Positions 15,583 to 24,596 of a DNA stretch of 64,000 nucleotides are shown here, piece after piece. Below the pieces are notes generated by a model. That model saw nothing but the letters and a program-made list of their open reading frames with translations, was not told the origin of the DNA and made no database searches. Both the position numbers and the translations under genes were made by a program. The number at the start of each line of letters is the position of its first letter. The stretch's first letter is position 1. The DNA lies in contig NZ_CANNDS010000001.1 of assembly GCF_947503415.1 (NCBI RefSeq), forward strand, positions 1,026,501 through 1,090,500, written 5' to 3'. Source of the DNA: an uncultured Tateyamaria sp. (lineage in GTDB: Bacteria; Pseudomonadota; Alphaproteobacteria; Rhodobacterales; Rhodobacteraceae).

Positions 15583-17805
15583 ATGACCATCAACGCTCAG
15601 CGAGACGATGTGCCCGACGGGCCGATCAATGTCGATGGTGTTGATGACGAACCCGTAGAACACAATCGCCGCGCCTTCGAAGGTCGGGCCTATCTGGCCA
15701 TTGCCACGATTTCCGGTCTCTACGCCATTTTCCACATGGCCGTCCTGAACGGGTGGTCGATCAATTCGTGGACGGGGATCGATATTCCGGGCCTTCCCGT
15801 CTTTCCGATGGAGACGTGGAACTTTCGGATTGTTCACATTGCCGGGGCTTTGATCCTTGGATTCCTGCTGTATTCGGCACGCGAATTTCCGGAGCGGGAC
15901 AGGGGCGGCAGGCACCCGCTTGATATGGTCGCCTACCTGGCTTTGCTGCCTGCCTTCTATGCCTGCTACACAGCGATTACCTTTGCCACGCAGATCGCGG
16001 GCGGCACGATGTGGAACGGCATTGATGCGGCCATTCGAACGGCTGAGATTTGGCACTACGGCGTGCCGCTGATCGCGGCCACGGCGATTGGCATCGTGGT
16101 TGGCTGGCTGCGGCCGCGGGTGCGCGGCAGTATCGCGTCGGCGGATCTGGTGCTTGTTGTCTGTTCCGTTGCTGTCGCGATCTATCTGATCACCGTCTTT
16201 GGCACGTTGATGCGCAACGCCACCGGCACGCCCTTTGCCCCCATCGGAATGAGCCTTGCCGCCGTGGCAGGTACCGCATTGATCATGGAGATGACGCGGC
16301 GGGTGGCCGGTCTGGCCCTGATCGTGATTGCGGGCATCTTTCTGGTCTACGTGTTTGTCGGTGACCTGCTGCCCGGCTTCCTGAACGCACCCGACATCGC
16401 GTGGCAGCGTTTCTTCAGCCAAGTCTATACCGATGCGGGCATCTTGGGGCCGACAACGGCGGTGTCCTCGACCTACATCATTCTCTTCATCATCTTTGCC
16501 GCCTTCTTGCAGGCGTCGAAAGTTGGCGAGTATTTCGTCAACTTCGCCTTTGCCGCCGCAGGCCGCGCGCGCGGTGGTCCGGCCAAGGTTTCCATCTTTG
16601 CCAGTGGCTTGATGGGGATGATCAACGGGACATCGGCGGGCAACGTGGTGGCCACCGGGTCCCTGACGATCCCCCTGATGAAAAAGGTCGGCTACAGGCA
16701 GACAACCGCAGGCGCGGTTGAGGCGGCAGCCTCTACCGGCGGGCAGATCATGCCGCCCATCATGGGCGCCGGTGCGTTCATCATGGCCGAGATCACCGGC
16801 ATTCCCTATACCGACATTGCCATCGCCGCGATCATTCCTGCGGTCCTGTATTTCGTATCGATCTATTTCATGGTCGATTTCGAGGCCGCGAAGCTTGGCA
16901 TGCGCGGGATGCGCGAGGATGAGTTGCCAAAGTTCCGCGACATGGCGCGGCGGGTGTTCCTGTTCCTGCCGATTGTCATTCTGATCGCGGCCCTGTTCAT
17001 GGGCTATTCGGTGATCCGCGCCGGGACATTGGCGACGGCTGCCGCCGCCGTGGTCAGTTGGTTTACCCCCTACCGCATGGGCCTGCGATCCATCGCGAAG
17101 GCGTTCGAGCTGGCGGGCATCATGTCGATCCAGATCATTGCCGTCTGCGCCTGCGCGGGCATTATCGTCGGCGTCATTTCCCTGACCGGTGTGGGCGCGC
17201 GGTTCTCATCCGTGTTGCTGAGCATTGCAGATGCGAACCAGTTGCTGGCGCTGTTCTTTGCCATGTGCATTTCGATCCTGTTGGGCATGGGGATGCCCAC
17301 GACAGCCGCCTATGCGGTTGCCGCAAGCGTCGTGGCGCCGGGCTTGGTTCAGCTGGGCATTCCCGCCCTTACCGCGCATTTCTTCGTGTTCTATTTCGCC
17401 GTCGTCTCTGCCATCACGCCGCCTGTGGCGCTGGCCAGCTATGCTGCTGCTGGTATTTCCGGGGCCAATCCGATGGAAACCTCTGTCGCGTCCTTCAAGA
17501 TCGGAATCTCTGCCTTCATCGTGCCGTTCATGTTCTTCTATAACTCAGCACTGTTGATGGACGGCACGTGGTTCGAGGTTTTGCGTGCCGGTGCGACTGC
17601 CATCTTTGGCGTCTTCCTGTTGTCATCGGGCGTGCAGGGCTGGTGGACCGCACGGCGGGCGAGCTGGCCGATCCGGGCTGGGTTGATTGTTGTCGCGCTC
17701 TTTATGATCGAGGGCGGTATTGTGTCGGACCTGATTGGAGTGGGCGGGGCAGTCGCGCTGTTCGTTCTGTCCCGTGCGGCGAACCCGAAACCGGCGGCAT
17801 CGTAA
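15583..17805 (+). CDS. TRAP transporter permease, 4TM/12TM fusion (DctQ-DctM)
   Basis: A 740-residue membrane protein with about 16-18 hydrophobic segments. The N-terminal third is DctQ-like; the remainder is the DctM module, with landmarks INGTSAGNVVATGSLTIPLM (about 347-366) and GGQIMPPIMGAGAFIMAE (about 387-404). Fused DctQM permeases are the norm for TAXI systems and use an ion gradient for uptake. AGGGGG precedes ATG 15583; an in-frame ATG at 15544 has no such site. It works with the TAXI protein upstream. The last segments beyond residue 690 look like extra C-terminal helices. Confidence 0.92.
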   Translation: MTINAQRDDVPDGPINVDGVDDEPVEHNRRAFEGRAYLAIATISGLYAIFHMAVLNGWSINSWTGIDIPGLPVFPMETWNFRIVHIAGALILGFLLYSAREFPERDRGGRHPLDMVAYLALLPAFYACYTAITFATQIAGGTMWNGIDAAIRTAEIWHYGVPLIAATAIGIVVGWLRPRVRGSIASADLVLVVCSVAVAIYLITVFGTLMRNATGTPFAPIGMSLAAVAGTALIMEMTRRVAGLALIVIAGIFLVYVFVGDLLPGFLNAPDIAWQRFFSQVYTDAGILGPTTAVSSTYIILFIIFAAFLQASKVGEYFVNFAFAAAGRARGGPAKVSIFASGLMGMINGTSAGNVVATGSLTIPLMKKVGYRQTTAGAVEAAASTGGQIMPPIMGAGAFIMAEITGIPYTDIAIAAIIPAVLYFVSIYFMVDFEAAKLGMRGMREDELPKFRDMARRVFLFLPIVILIAALFMGYSVIRAGTLATAAAAVVSWFTPYRMGLRSIAKAFELAGIMSIQIIAVCACAGIIVGVISLTGVGARFSSVLLSIADANQLLALFFAMCISILLGMGMPTTAAYAVAASVVAPGLVQLGIPALTAHFFVFYFAVVSAITPPVALASYAAAGISGANPMETSVASFKIGISAFIVPFMFFYNSALLMDGTWFEVLRAGATAIFGVFLLSSGVQGWWTARRASWPIRAGLIVVALFMIEGGIVSDLIGVGGAVALFVLSRAANPKPAAS

Positions 17806-17879
17806 GCTTCGCCGGTGATCTGCGCGTGCGCGAGTATGATCGCGCCTTGCCCTTCTAGGCGAGGCGCGGCGTTTGCCTG

Positions 17880-18770
17880 TCACGCGCCCTTTGACCAAAG
17901 CTCCATCAAGGCTTGTGCCATTTCGACGTTCCTGTTGGCATAGACCGCCGCCTGCAACGCTTCCTGACCATAGCGGTTCGCAAGCGAGATCAGTTCACCG
18001 CTTTCGATCTCACGATGCGCCATGCTGAAGGGGAGCCAGCCAATGCCAAGCCCATGAAGCACCAGCTCCCGTGTGCCGCTGGAAAAGGCTGACACGCTGA
18101 ATGCGTTGGCACCGGAGCCCGCAATGCCGAACGGCCTGTCGTTCTTCTGCAGCACCTCACCGAAGTAGCTGCCCACCGGATAGACGATCGCGGGCGTGTC
18201 GGCCGGAACCTCGCCCGCGTCCGTCACGATATAGCGCAGCGCGCCGCCGACCACCGGGACCAGATAGTCGTTTCCCCAGATGCCGCGCCGGATCTCCGGG
18301 CCGAACTGAAGCGGGCCGATGCTTTCGGCCTCGTAACACAGCAGCATGCTGGTATCGCCCCGCAGAAACATGGACACACAGTCATTCAGATTGCCGGCGC
18401 GCACGCGGAATTGCAGGCCCGGAAAGCTGCGCCTGGCCCGCAGTGCCATATCGGGGAAGGTTGCACAGACAGGAGCGTGCTGGGCGGCCAGCTCAACCGT
18501 CTGACGCGCCTTGTCGAATTGCGCAATTTTTGTGCGCAGCTCTCGCAGGCGGGCCATCAGCGCGCGGATTTCGGCCTCGTTGGACAGAAGGGCGTCGCTG
18601 ATCTCCACCCTGTTGGTCTGCCGGTCCAGAACGGTCACGCCAAGCCAGTCCTCGAACCCGCGAATACGCCTTGAGAATGCAGGCTGAGTGATGTTTCGGC
18701 GGGCGGCGGCGCGGGACATGTTCCCTTCTTCCAGCAAGACAAGAACGTCGTCCAACCATTGCAATTGCAT
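17880..18770 (-). CDS. LysR-family transcriptional regulator (CuyR-like position)
   Basis: A 296-residue LTTR. The HTH is at about residues 15-45 ([20 protein letters not shown], then [11 protein letters not shown]), followed by an effector domain. The frame is open 16 codons upstream, but ATG 18770 gives the standard [15 protein letters not shown] opening. It is divergent from the CuyA-like gene, with about 190 bp between starts and an 11-bp inverted repeat in between. That placement suggests it senses the sulfonate or amino acid substrate and controls the downstream enzyme-transporter operon. The effector is not identifiable from sequence. Confidence 0.88.
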   Translation of the reverse strand: MQLQWLDDVLVLLEEGNMSRAAARRNITQPAFSRRIRGFEDWLGVTVLDRQTNRVEISDALLSNEAEIRALMARLRELRTKIAQFDKARQTVELAAQHAPVCATFPDMALRARRSFPGLQFRVRAGNLNDCVSMFLRGDTSMLLCYEAESIGPLQFGPEIRRGIWGNDYLVPVVGGALRYIVTDAGEVPADTPAIVYPVGSYFGEVLQKNDRPFGIAGSGANAFSVSAFSSGTRELVLHGLGIGWLPFSMAHREIESGELISLANRYGQEALQAAVYANRNVEMAQALMELWSKGA

Positions 18771-18806
18771 CGCGTCCCCCAGGTCCAGCCAAAGGAAATG
18801 TATGGG

Positions 18807-18861
18807 CAGCCCAAGCAAAAAGCACTGTTTTTCTATCTGGCCCTAGATGATGCTTGGGCTG
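18807..18861. promoter_or_regulatory. Perfect 11-bp inverted repeat, candidate LysR operator
   Basis: CAGCCCAAGCA (18807-18817) and TGCTTGGGCTG (18851-18861) are exact inverted copies separated by 33 bp, midway between the divergent LysR and CuyA-like genes. The spacing would suit two dimers of an LTTR tetramer, or DNA looping over the promoter. Confidence 0.55.
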
Positions 18862-18962
18862 ATCGAGGCATGGGGGACATCGTGACTGCTACTGAACACA
18901 TGACGGCGCAAGATTTGACCAGTGACACCGATGTGCTGGCGAGCCGCTGCAAGGAGCTTGCC

Positions 18963-19976
18963 GTGCGGCTGGCGCAGTTTCCGCGGGTCGCGCTGGGACA
19001 CTTTCCGACCCCGCTGGAACCGATGGACCGCCTGAGCGAGATGCTGGGTGGTCCGCGACTGTGGGTGAAACGGGACGATTGTACCGGTCTGTCGTCGGGC
19101 GGCAACAAGACCCGCAAGCTTGAGTATCTGATGGCTGACGCCCAGCAAAAGGGTGCAGACACCATCATCACCCAAGGCGCCACCCAGTCAAATCATGCCC
19201 GCCAGACCGCTGCGGCGGCGGCCAAACTTGGCATGGGCTGTCATATTCTGCTTGAGGACCGCACCGGGTCAAATGATGAAAACTACATCATGAACGGCAA
19301 CGTGCTGCTGGATCGCCTGCATGGGGCGACCGTGTCAAAGCGCAGCGGCGGCACCGACATGAATGCGGAAATGGAGCGGTTGGCCGACAGTTTGCAGCAG
19401 GACGGAAAGACGCCCTACATCATCCCCGGCGGCGGCTCCAACCCGATTGGCGCGCTGGGGTATGTCAATTGCGCCCGCGAACTGGTCGAGCAGGCCAGCG
19501 GCATGGGCCTGAAGATCGACGCGCTTGTGCATGCCACCGGATCGTCCGGTACGCAGGCCGGGCTGGTCGCAGGATTGGCCGCCATCGAAAGCGACATTCA
19601 CCTGCTGGGCATCGGCGTGCGGGCACCGCAAGAAAAGCAGGAAGGCATGGTCTTTGACCTTGCACAGAAAACAGCGGCCTTTCTGGGCATGCCCGACGAC
19701 ATCGCCCGCAGCAGCGTCCGTGCCAATTGCGACTATGTCGGTCCGGGCTATGGTCTTCCGACGGACGGGATGATCGCCGCGCTGAAACTGCTGGCGCAGA
19801 CCGAAGGGCTTTTGTTCGACCCGGTCTATTCCGGCAAGGGCCTTGATGGGCTGATCGACCTGACCCGCAAGGGCTATTTCGACGGTATGAGCAACGTCGT
19901 TTTCACCCATACTGGCGGCAGTGCCGCCCTGTTCGGCTATCCCGAGACCTTCGATTTGCCGGGCTACAGCTCATAA
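18963..19976 (+). CDS. cuyA: PLP-dependent L-cysteate sulfo-lyase / D-cysteine desulfhydrase family (CuyA-like)
   Basis: A 337-residue fold-type II PLP enzyme of the ACC deaminase/D-cysteine desulfhydrase family. The PLP lysine is K52 in [13 protein letters not shown], followed by [20 protein letters not shown] and [12 protein letters not shown], and the C-terminal [12 protein letters not shown]. These phrases closely match the roseobacter L-cysteate sulfo-lyase CuyA as I remember it. The reaction would be L-cysteate to pyruvate, sulfite and ammonia. The frame is open far upstream, but GTG 18963 has a perfect AAGGAG six bases away and yields [19 protein letters not shown], the family's normal N-terminus. 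It heads an ABC transporter operon. D-cysteine desulfhydrase is the alternative. Confidence 0.82.
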   Translation: MRLAQFPRVALGHFPTPLEPMDRLSEMLGGPRLWVKRDDCTGLSSGGNKTRKLEYLMADAQQKGADTIITQGATQSNHARQTAAAAAKLGMGCHILLEDRTGSNDENYIMNGNVLLDRLHGATVSKRSGGTDMNAEMERLADSLQQDGKTPYIIPGGGSNPIGALGYVNCARELVEQASGMGLKIDALVHATGSSGTQAGLVAGLAAIESDIHLLGIGVRAPQEKQEGMVFDLAQKTAAFLGMPDDIARSSVRANCDYVGPGYGLPTDGMIAALKLLAQTEGLLFDPVYSGKGLDGLIDLTRKGYFDGMSNVVFTHTGGSAALFGYPETFDLPGYSS

Positions 19977-20012
19977 AAACAAAAAAGACTGACCAACAAG
20001 GAGAAACCTGAA

Positions 20013-20972
20013 ATGACATTGAAGATGAAATTGATGACGGCGGCGATGACAAGCGTCCTCGCCGTGCCGGCCTTTGCAGAAGAAGTGAAAATCGGTGTCC
20101 CGACCTGGACCGGCGCACAGGCCATCGCCTATGTCCTGGGCGAGATTGTGACCACGCGCATTGGCGGAACCGTTGACTATGTTCCGGGCAACAATGCCAC
20201 CATTTTCCAAGCCATGGATCAGGGCGAAGGCGACATTGATGTCCACCCCGATGTCTGGCTGCCGAACCAGGAAAGTTTCACCAAGCAATATGTCGATGAG
20301 GCGGGCACGGTGACGTTGTCGTCCAACCCGTATCAAGGCAATCAGGGTTTTTGCGTCTCCAAGGACTTTGCTGCCGCCAACGACATCACTGACATTGCGG
20401 ACCTGGGGCGTCCTGACGTGGCCGCCCTGATGGACAGCGACGGCAACGGCCTGGGAGAGATGTGGATTGGTGCACCCGGCTGGGCCTCTGCCAATGTGAA
20501 CGAGGTGAAGGTCCGCGATTACGGCCTGCTCGACTTTATTGAACCCATCCGCGCCGAAGAAGCCGTGAAAACGGCGCGCATCAAGGACAGCATCGCCAAA
20601 GGCGAAGGTTATGCGTTCTACTGCTATGAGCCGCACGCGGTCTGGTACATGTTCGACGTGACCATGTTGACGGAGCCAACCTTCGATCCAGCAAAATACA
20701 ACATGATCCAGCCCTCCGACGATGCGGACTGGTATGAAAAGTCGATGGTCGCCACCAAGGATGACCTCAAGCAGGTGCAGATCGCATGGTCCAACTCGCT
20801 GGGCGACCGATCACCGGCCATTGCCGAGTTCTTTGCCAATTTCGCGCTGTCCGCCGATGATGTCAGCAACCTTGCCTTCGAGATCAGCGCCCAAGGTCGT
20901 GAGCCGGCTGACGTTGCAAAAGACTGGGTCGAAGCGAACTCGGATCGCGTGGACGCGATGTTGGGTCTTTGA
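20013..20972 (+). CDS. Glycine betaine/proline-type ABC transporter substrate-binding protein
   Basis: A 319-residue periplasmic binding protein (OpuAC/ProX fold). A signal peptide covers about residues 1-22 (ending VLAVPAFA), and the mature protein starts EEVKIGVPTWTGAQAIAYVL. AMDQGEGDIDVHPDVW is the usual OpuAC hinge phrase. Aromatic residues that could box a quaternary amine are present (W near 31, W near 82, and several Trp/Tyr near 195-235). AAGGAG lies nine bases before ATG 20013. It is 36 bp after the CuyA-like gene and precedes its ATPase and permease. The ligand may be a betaine or, given the context, a sulfur-containing zwitterion; that is inference. Confidence 0.9.
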   Translation: MTLKMKLMTAAMTSVLAVPAFAEEVKIGVPTWTGAQAIAYVLGEIVTTRIGGTVDYVPGNNATIFQAMDQGEGDIDVHPDVWLPNQESFTKQYVDEAGTVTLSSNPYQGNQGFCVSKDFAAANDITDIADLGRPDVAALMDSDGNGLGEMWIGAPGWASANVNEVKVRDYGLLDFIEPIRAEEAVKTARIKDSIAKGEGYAFYCYEPHAVWYMFDVTMLTEPTFDPAKYNMIQPSDDADWYEKSMVATKDDLKQVQIAWSNSLGDRSPAIAEFFANFALSADDVSNLAFEISAQGREPADVAKDWVEANSDRVDAMLGL

Positions 20973-21043
20973 TCCGCGCAAGACCATGATCCCTGTCGGC
21001 ACGGTCCCCCGTGCCGACGCCCCTGAATGTGGGTGACGCGACA

Positions 21044-22102
21044 ATGCAGACCAATGAACGGGTCATCGAAATCTCCAACGTCTGGAAGATTTTTGGCGCC
21101 AAGCCGGAGCAGGCACTGCAAGCCATTCGCGACCGTGGGCTGAGCAAGGCCGAGGTGCTGGCGGAACACAATGCCGTCGTGGGCGTCGCCGATGTCAGCT
21201 TGTCCGTCAATCGCGGAGAGATCTTCTGCATCATGGGTCTGTCCGGCAGCGGCAAGTCCACCCTTGTGCGCCATTTCAATCGCCTGCTGGAACCGACAGC
21301 GGGCAAGATCGAGATTGAGGGCACCGATGTCATGGCCCTTGGGCCGAAAGAGTTGCAGACCTTCCGCAATCGCAAGATCGGCATGGTGTTTCAGAACTTT
21401 GCCCTGATGCCGCATCGGTCTGTTCTGGACAATGTCGCGATGCCGCTGGAAATTCGGCAAGTCGCCAAGAATGAACGTATGCGGCAGGCGGCCGCCATCC
21501 TTGATATTGTCGAGTTGGGGGCCTGGGGCTCCAAATTTGCGCATGAGTTGTCGGGCGGCATGCAGCAACGCGTCGGCCTTGCACGCGCCTTGGCCGCGAA
21601 CCCGGATGTCCTGTTGATGGACGAGCCGTTCTCTGCGCTTGATCCGCTTATTCGGCGGCAGTTGCAGGACGAGTTCATCCGCCTGTCCAAAATCCTGAAA
21701 AAGACCACGATCTTTATCACGCATGACTTGGATGAAGCCGTGCGCATTGGCGACCGCATTGCCATCATGCGCGATGGCAAGGTGGTTCAGGTCGGCACGG
21801 CCGAGGATATCGTGATGCAGCCCGCGGATGATTATGTGGCGGATTTCGTTGCCGGTATCTCGCGCCTGAAAGTGGTGCATGCCCATGCCGTCATGCAGCC
21901 GATGGACGCCTATGTCGCCAGCAATGGCCCGATCCCGGCCAGCGCCCCGCGTGTCGACGGGCAGGAGACCCTGAGCAATCTGATCAACCTCGCCATTGAC
22001 GACGCCAACCCGATCCTTGTGCAGGACGGTGGGCAGGATGCAGGCATCATCACCCGCGCGGATCTGCTGCGCACCGTGATCGAAGGAACGGAGGTTTCAT
22101 GA
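21044..22102 (+). CDS. ABC transporter ATP-binding protein, ProV/OpuAA type
   Basis: A 352-residue ATPase. Walker A is GLSGSGKST (about 66-74), the signature is LSGGMQQRVGLARAL (about 169-183), Walker B is DVLLMDEPFSALDPL (about 188-202) and the H-loop is ITHDLDEA. The insert VWKIFGAKPEQAL near the N-terminus is typical of betaine-type ProV proteins. A tail after residue 270 resembles a shortened CBS-type regulatory region. ATG 21044 gives MQTNERVIEI; the frame extends 11 codons upstream. Its stop overlaps the permease start, indicating translational coupling. It energises uptake by the neighbouring binding protein and permease. Confidence 0.92.
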   Translation: MQTNERVIEISNVWKIFGAKPEQALQAIRDRGLSKAEVLAEHNAVVGVADVSLSVNRGEIFCIMGLSGSGKSTLVRHFNRLLEPTAGKIEIEGTDVMALGPKELQTFRNRKIGMVFQNFALMPHRSVLDNVAMPLEIRQVAKNERMRQAAAILDIVELGAWGSKFAHELSGGMQQRVGLARALAANPDVLLMDEPFSALDPLIRRQLQDEFIRLSKILKKTTIFITHDLDEAVRIGDRIAIMRDGKVVQVGTAEDIVMQPADDYVADFVAGISRLKVVHAHAVMQPMDAYVASNGPIPASAPRVDGQETLSNLINLAIDDANPILVQDGGQDAGIITRADLLRTVIEGTEVS

Positions 22103-23640
22103 TGGACGCCACAGTGAACCCACTCGACGATCCGCACAGCGATGCCGCGATCGCCTATGCAGAAGAGCGGCGTGACAATATCCGCACCTTCGTGCGGACC
22201 AGTCCGGATTACTACATCAGGAATTTCAACAAGATTGGCGCGTCGGCCCGGTTCACCCCGACCCTCAACCTGATGGCCGGGCTGTTTGGTCCCATCTGGT
22301 TCGGGGCACGTGGGCTGTGGTCCTGGGCCCTGCCATTTCTGATCATCGAAGCGCTGGCGCTGGTGCAAATTGCGCGCGGCCTTTTCGGTGATCTGGGCGC
22401 GGATGCGATGGCGCGCATCGCCTCAATCGAGGGCACGCTGGAGCTGCGGCGCCAGCAACTGGCCGCCGCCATCGAAAGCGGGTCCGACAGGGTCGATGCC
22501 TTCCAAAGGGCCGTAGAGGGTCTTGAGGCCAACATTGGCGGCATGCGCGACGAGGCGGCCGCCATGGCCGCGCAGGGGCCACAGATCGTGCTGATCGGCT
22601 TGGTCATCTTGCTGCTGGCCAAGGCGGCACAGGCGATGGTGGCCAACTGGGCGCTTGAGGCGCGCTTTTCCGACTGGTTGTCCGACCGCTCGGTCCGGTC
22701 CGGCATGCCCGTATCCCAGATCGTCTTTAGCGCGATATTCATGGCCCTGATCGTGCTGGCCGCGATGCTGCACTACAGCTTTCCGGGGCGCTTCGATCTG
22801 CTGGGCAATTTCCCGACCAACCCGGACATCCGCCTGACCAGCATCGAATGGGTCGAGACCTTTTTCAACTGGGCGGTTCTGAATGGCGAGGCGCTGTTCG
22901 ACGGGATCACCTTCGTGATCCGCCTGCTGCTGGACGCGCTGGAGATCGTGTTTGTCAGTACGCCGTGGATCGTGATTGCCGCGTTGATCATCCTGCTGAC
23001 TTGGTTGACGGCTGGTGTCCGCATGGCGATCTATTCGGGCGCGTTCCTGTCCTACATGGGCTTGCTGGGGTTCTGGGAAAAAGCGATGACAACGCTGGCC
23101 CTGCTGGGCACTGCCGCGTGCCTGTCGATCCTGATTGGTATTCCCCTGGGTATGTTCGCGGCACGCCGTCCGCGGTTCTATTCGGCCATTCAGCCGATCA
23201 TGGATTTCATGCAGACCATGCCTGCTTTTGTCTTCATGATCCCTGTCATCGCCTTTTTCGGGACCGGCAAGCCTGCGGCCGTGGTGACCACGATGATCTT
23301 TGGTGGCACGCCTGTGGTGCGCCTGACTGTACTTGGCCTGCGCGGTGTGCCGGAAAGCGTGCGCGAGGCTGCGATCTCTTTCGGGGCGAACAAGTGGTAT
23401 TTGTTGACGCGGGTTGATTTGCCCCTTGCCAGCCCCTCGATCCGGGCGGGCATCAACCAGACGATCATGCTGTCGCTGGCGATGGTTGTTGTCGCCTCTC
23501 TGATCGGGGCCAAGGGGCTGGGCGAGGACGTGCTGGAAGCGCTGCAATACGCGAATGTCGGCCAGGGGATCCTTGCCGGCTTTGCAATCCTGTTTTGCGC
23601 GATGATCCTTGACCGGATTGTTCAGGGGCAGCGCAAGTGA
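22099..23640 (+). CDS. ABC transporter permease, ProW type with long N-terminal extension
   Basis: A 513-residue membrane protein, nearly twice the size of a minimal ProW permease. The last 210 residues form the BPD_transp_1 domain with the EAA-type loop (VPESVREAAISFGANKWYLL, about 416-435). The first 250 residues are additional. A cytoplasmic start contains YYIRNFNKIGASARFTPTLN, then comes a hydrophobic pair around FGPIWFGARGLWSWALPFLI, a likely coiled coil (about 110-160, alternating Arg/Glu/Ala) and another membrane segment. Similar extensions occur in some marine betaine/TMAO-type permeases. ATG 22099 overlaps the ATPase stop; ATG 22102 is an equal alternative. The next gene overlaps by GTGA. 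Confidence 0.88.
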   Translation: MMDATVNPLDDPHSDAAIAYAEERRDNIRTFVRTSPDYYIRNFNKIGASARFTPTLNLMAGLFGPIWFGARGLWSWALPFLIIEALALVQIARGLFGDLGADAMARIASIEGTLELRRQQLAAAIESGSDRVDAFQRAVEGLEANIGGMRDEAAAMAAQGPQIVLIGLVILLLAKAAQAMVANWALEARFSDWLSDRSVRSGMPVSQIVFSAIFMALIVLAAMLHYSFPGRFDLLGNFPTNPDIRLTSIEWVETFFNWAVLNGEALFDGITFVIRLLLDALEIVFVSTPWIVIAALIILLTWLTAGVRMAIYSGAFLSYMGLLGFWEKAMTTLALLGTAACLSILIGIPLGMFAARRPRFYSAIQPIMDFMQTMPAFVFMIPVIAFFGTGKPAAVVTTMIFGGTPVVRLTVLGLRGVPESVREAAISFGANKWYLLTRVDLPLASPSIRAGINQTIMLSLAMVVVASLIGAKGLGEDVLEALQYANVGQGILAGFAILFCAMILDRIVQGQRK

Positions 23641-24362
23641 CACCGCTTGTCATGGTCCATGGGTTCATGGGTGGTGGCGCGCAATGGGATGGCGAGGTGG
23701 CGGCGCTGTCGGACAGTCACGAGGTGATTGCCCTCGACCTGCCGGGGTTCGGACGGAACGCCGATTTGGAGCCGATCAACACCATTGGCGGATTCGCGGA
23801 CTGGGTGACTGAGCAGTTGGAGAAACGGGGGGTGCGTCAGTTCCACCTGCTTGGCCACTCCATGGGCGGTATGATCGTTCAGGACATTGCTCGGAAGGTG
23901 CCGGACAGGATCGCGTCCCTTATCCTCTATGCGACGGGGGCCAAGGGCGTCTTGCCCGGACGGTTCGAGACAATCGCGCAAAGCAAGGCGCGGGCACAGA
24001 CAGATGGGGCACGCACTACCGCCCGGCGGATCGCAGCGACCTGGTTCCTGCGGGGCGACGCCGCCCCCGGTTATGCAAGCTGCGCCGCAATCGCAGAACG
24101 GGCGACTTTGCCCGCCATCATGGCGGGACTGGATGCGATGGAAGGCTGGTCAGGCGAAGCCGCACTTGCCGCTCTTCGGCCAAAGACGCTGATCATCTGG
24201 GGAGACTGCGACCGGACCTATGCATGGGCGCAGACGGAACAGTTGTGGAAGACAATCCCGAACACGCGCCTTGCCGTTGTTCCGGCTTGCGCCCATGCCG
24301 TGCATCTTGAGAAACCGGACCTGTTTGCAGCCCTGTTGCAAGATCATCTGAGCCACGTTTGA
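23637..24362 (+). CDS. Alpha/beta hydrolase
   Basis: A 241-residue alpha/beta-fold hydrolase. The oxyanion motif is HGFMGGG (8-14), the nucleophile elbow is GHSMGG (S75), the acid is probably the Asp in IWGDCDRTYAW, and the histidine lies in ACAHAVHLEKPD near the C-terminus. Its GTG start overlaps the permease stop (GTGA, 23637-23640), so it is translated with the transporter. This suggests that it processes the imported compound or a product, perhaps an ester or thioester. The substrate is not predictable. A role as haloperoxidase-like esterase is possible. Confidence 0.85.
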   Translation: MTPLVMVHGFMGGGAQWDGEVAALSDSHEVIALDLPGFGRNADLEPINTIGGFADWVTEQLEKRGVRQFHLLGHSMGGMIVQDIARKVPDRIASLILYATGAKGVLPGRFETIAQSKARAQTDGARTTARRIAATWFLRGDAAPGYASCAAIAERATLPAIMAGLDAMEGWSGEAALAALRPKTLIIWGDCDRTYAWAQTEQLWKTIPNTRLAVVPACAHAVHLEKPDLFAALLQDHLSHV

Positions 24363-24456
24363 CGGCAGTCTGCGCCTTGGCCCAAGGAGCGTCTTGCGCC
24401 ACCGCATTGCTGCGGATTCACCCGCTTCCAACGCCACTGTCACCTTGACCACTGCA

Positions 24457-24485
24457 CAAAAAAAACCCGGGCACGCAGGCCCGGG
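24457..24485 (-). terminator. Rho-independent terminator for the response-regulator gene
   Basis: On the minus strand a perfect stem CCCGGGC / GCCCGGG (24466-24472 and 24479-24485) with a 6-nt loop is followed by nine T residues. It lies about 110 bp past the stop of the OmpR-type regulator. Confidence 0.85.
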
Positions 24486-24596
24486 CAAGTCCAACAGGGA
24501 GGTACATGTTTTGCCGCGAGGCGGCCCCGACATGTGCGGGCTTCTAGCCTGTAACCTGAGCCAAGGCGAAAGGTTCCGCCTTGACCCAAATCAAAC

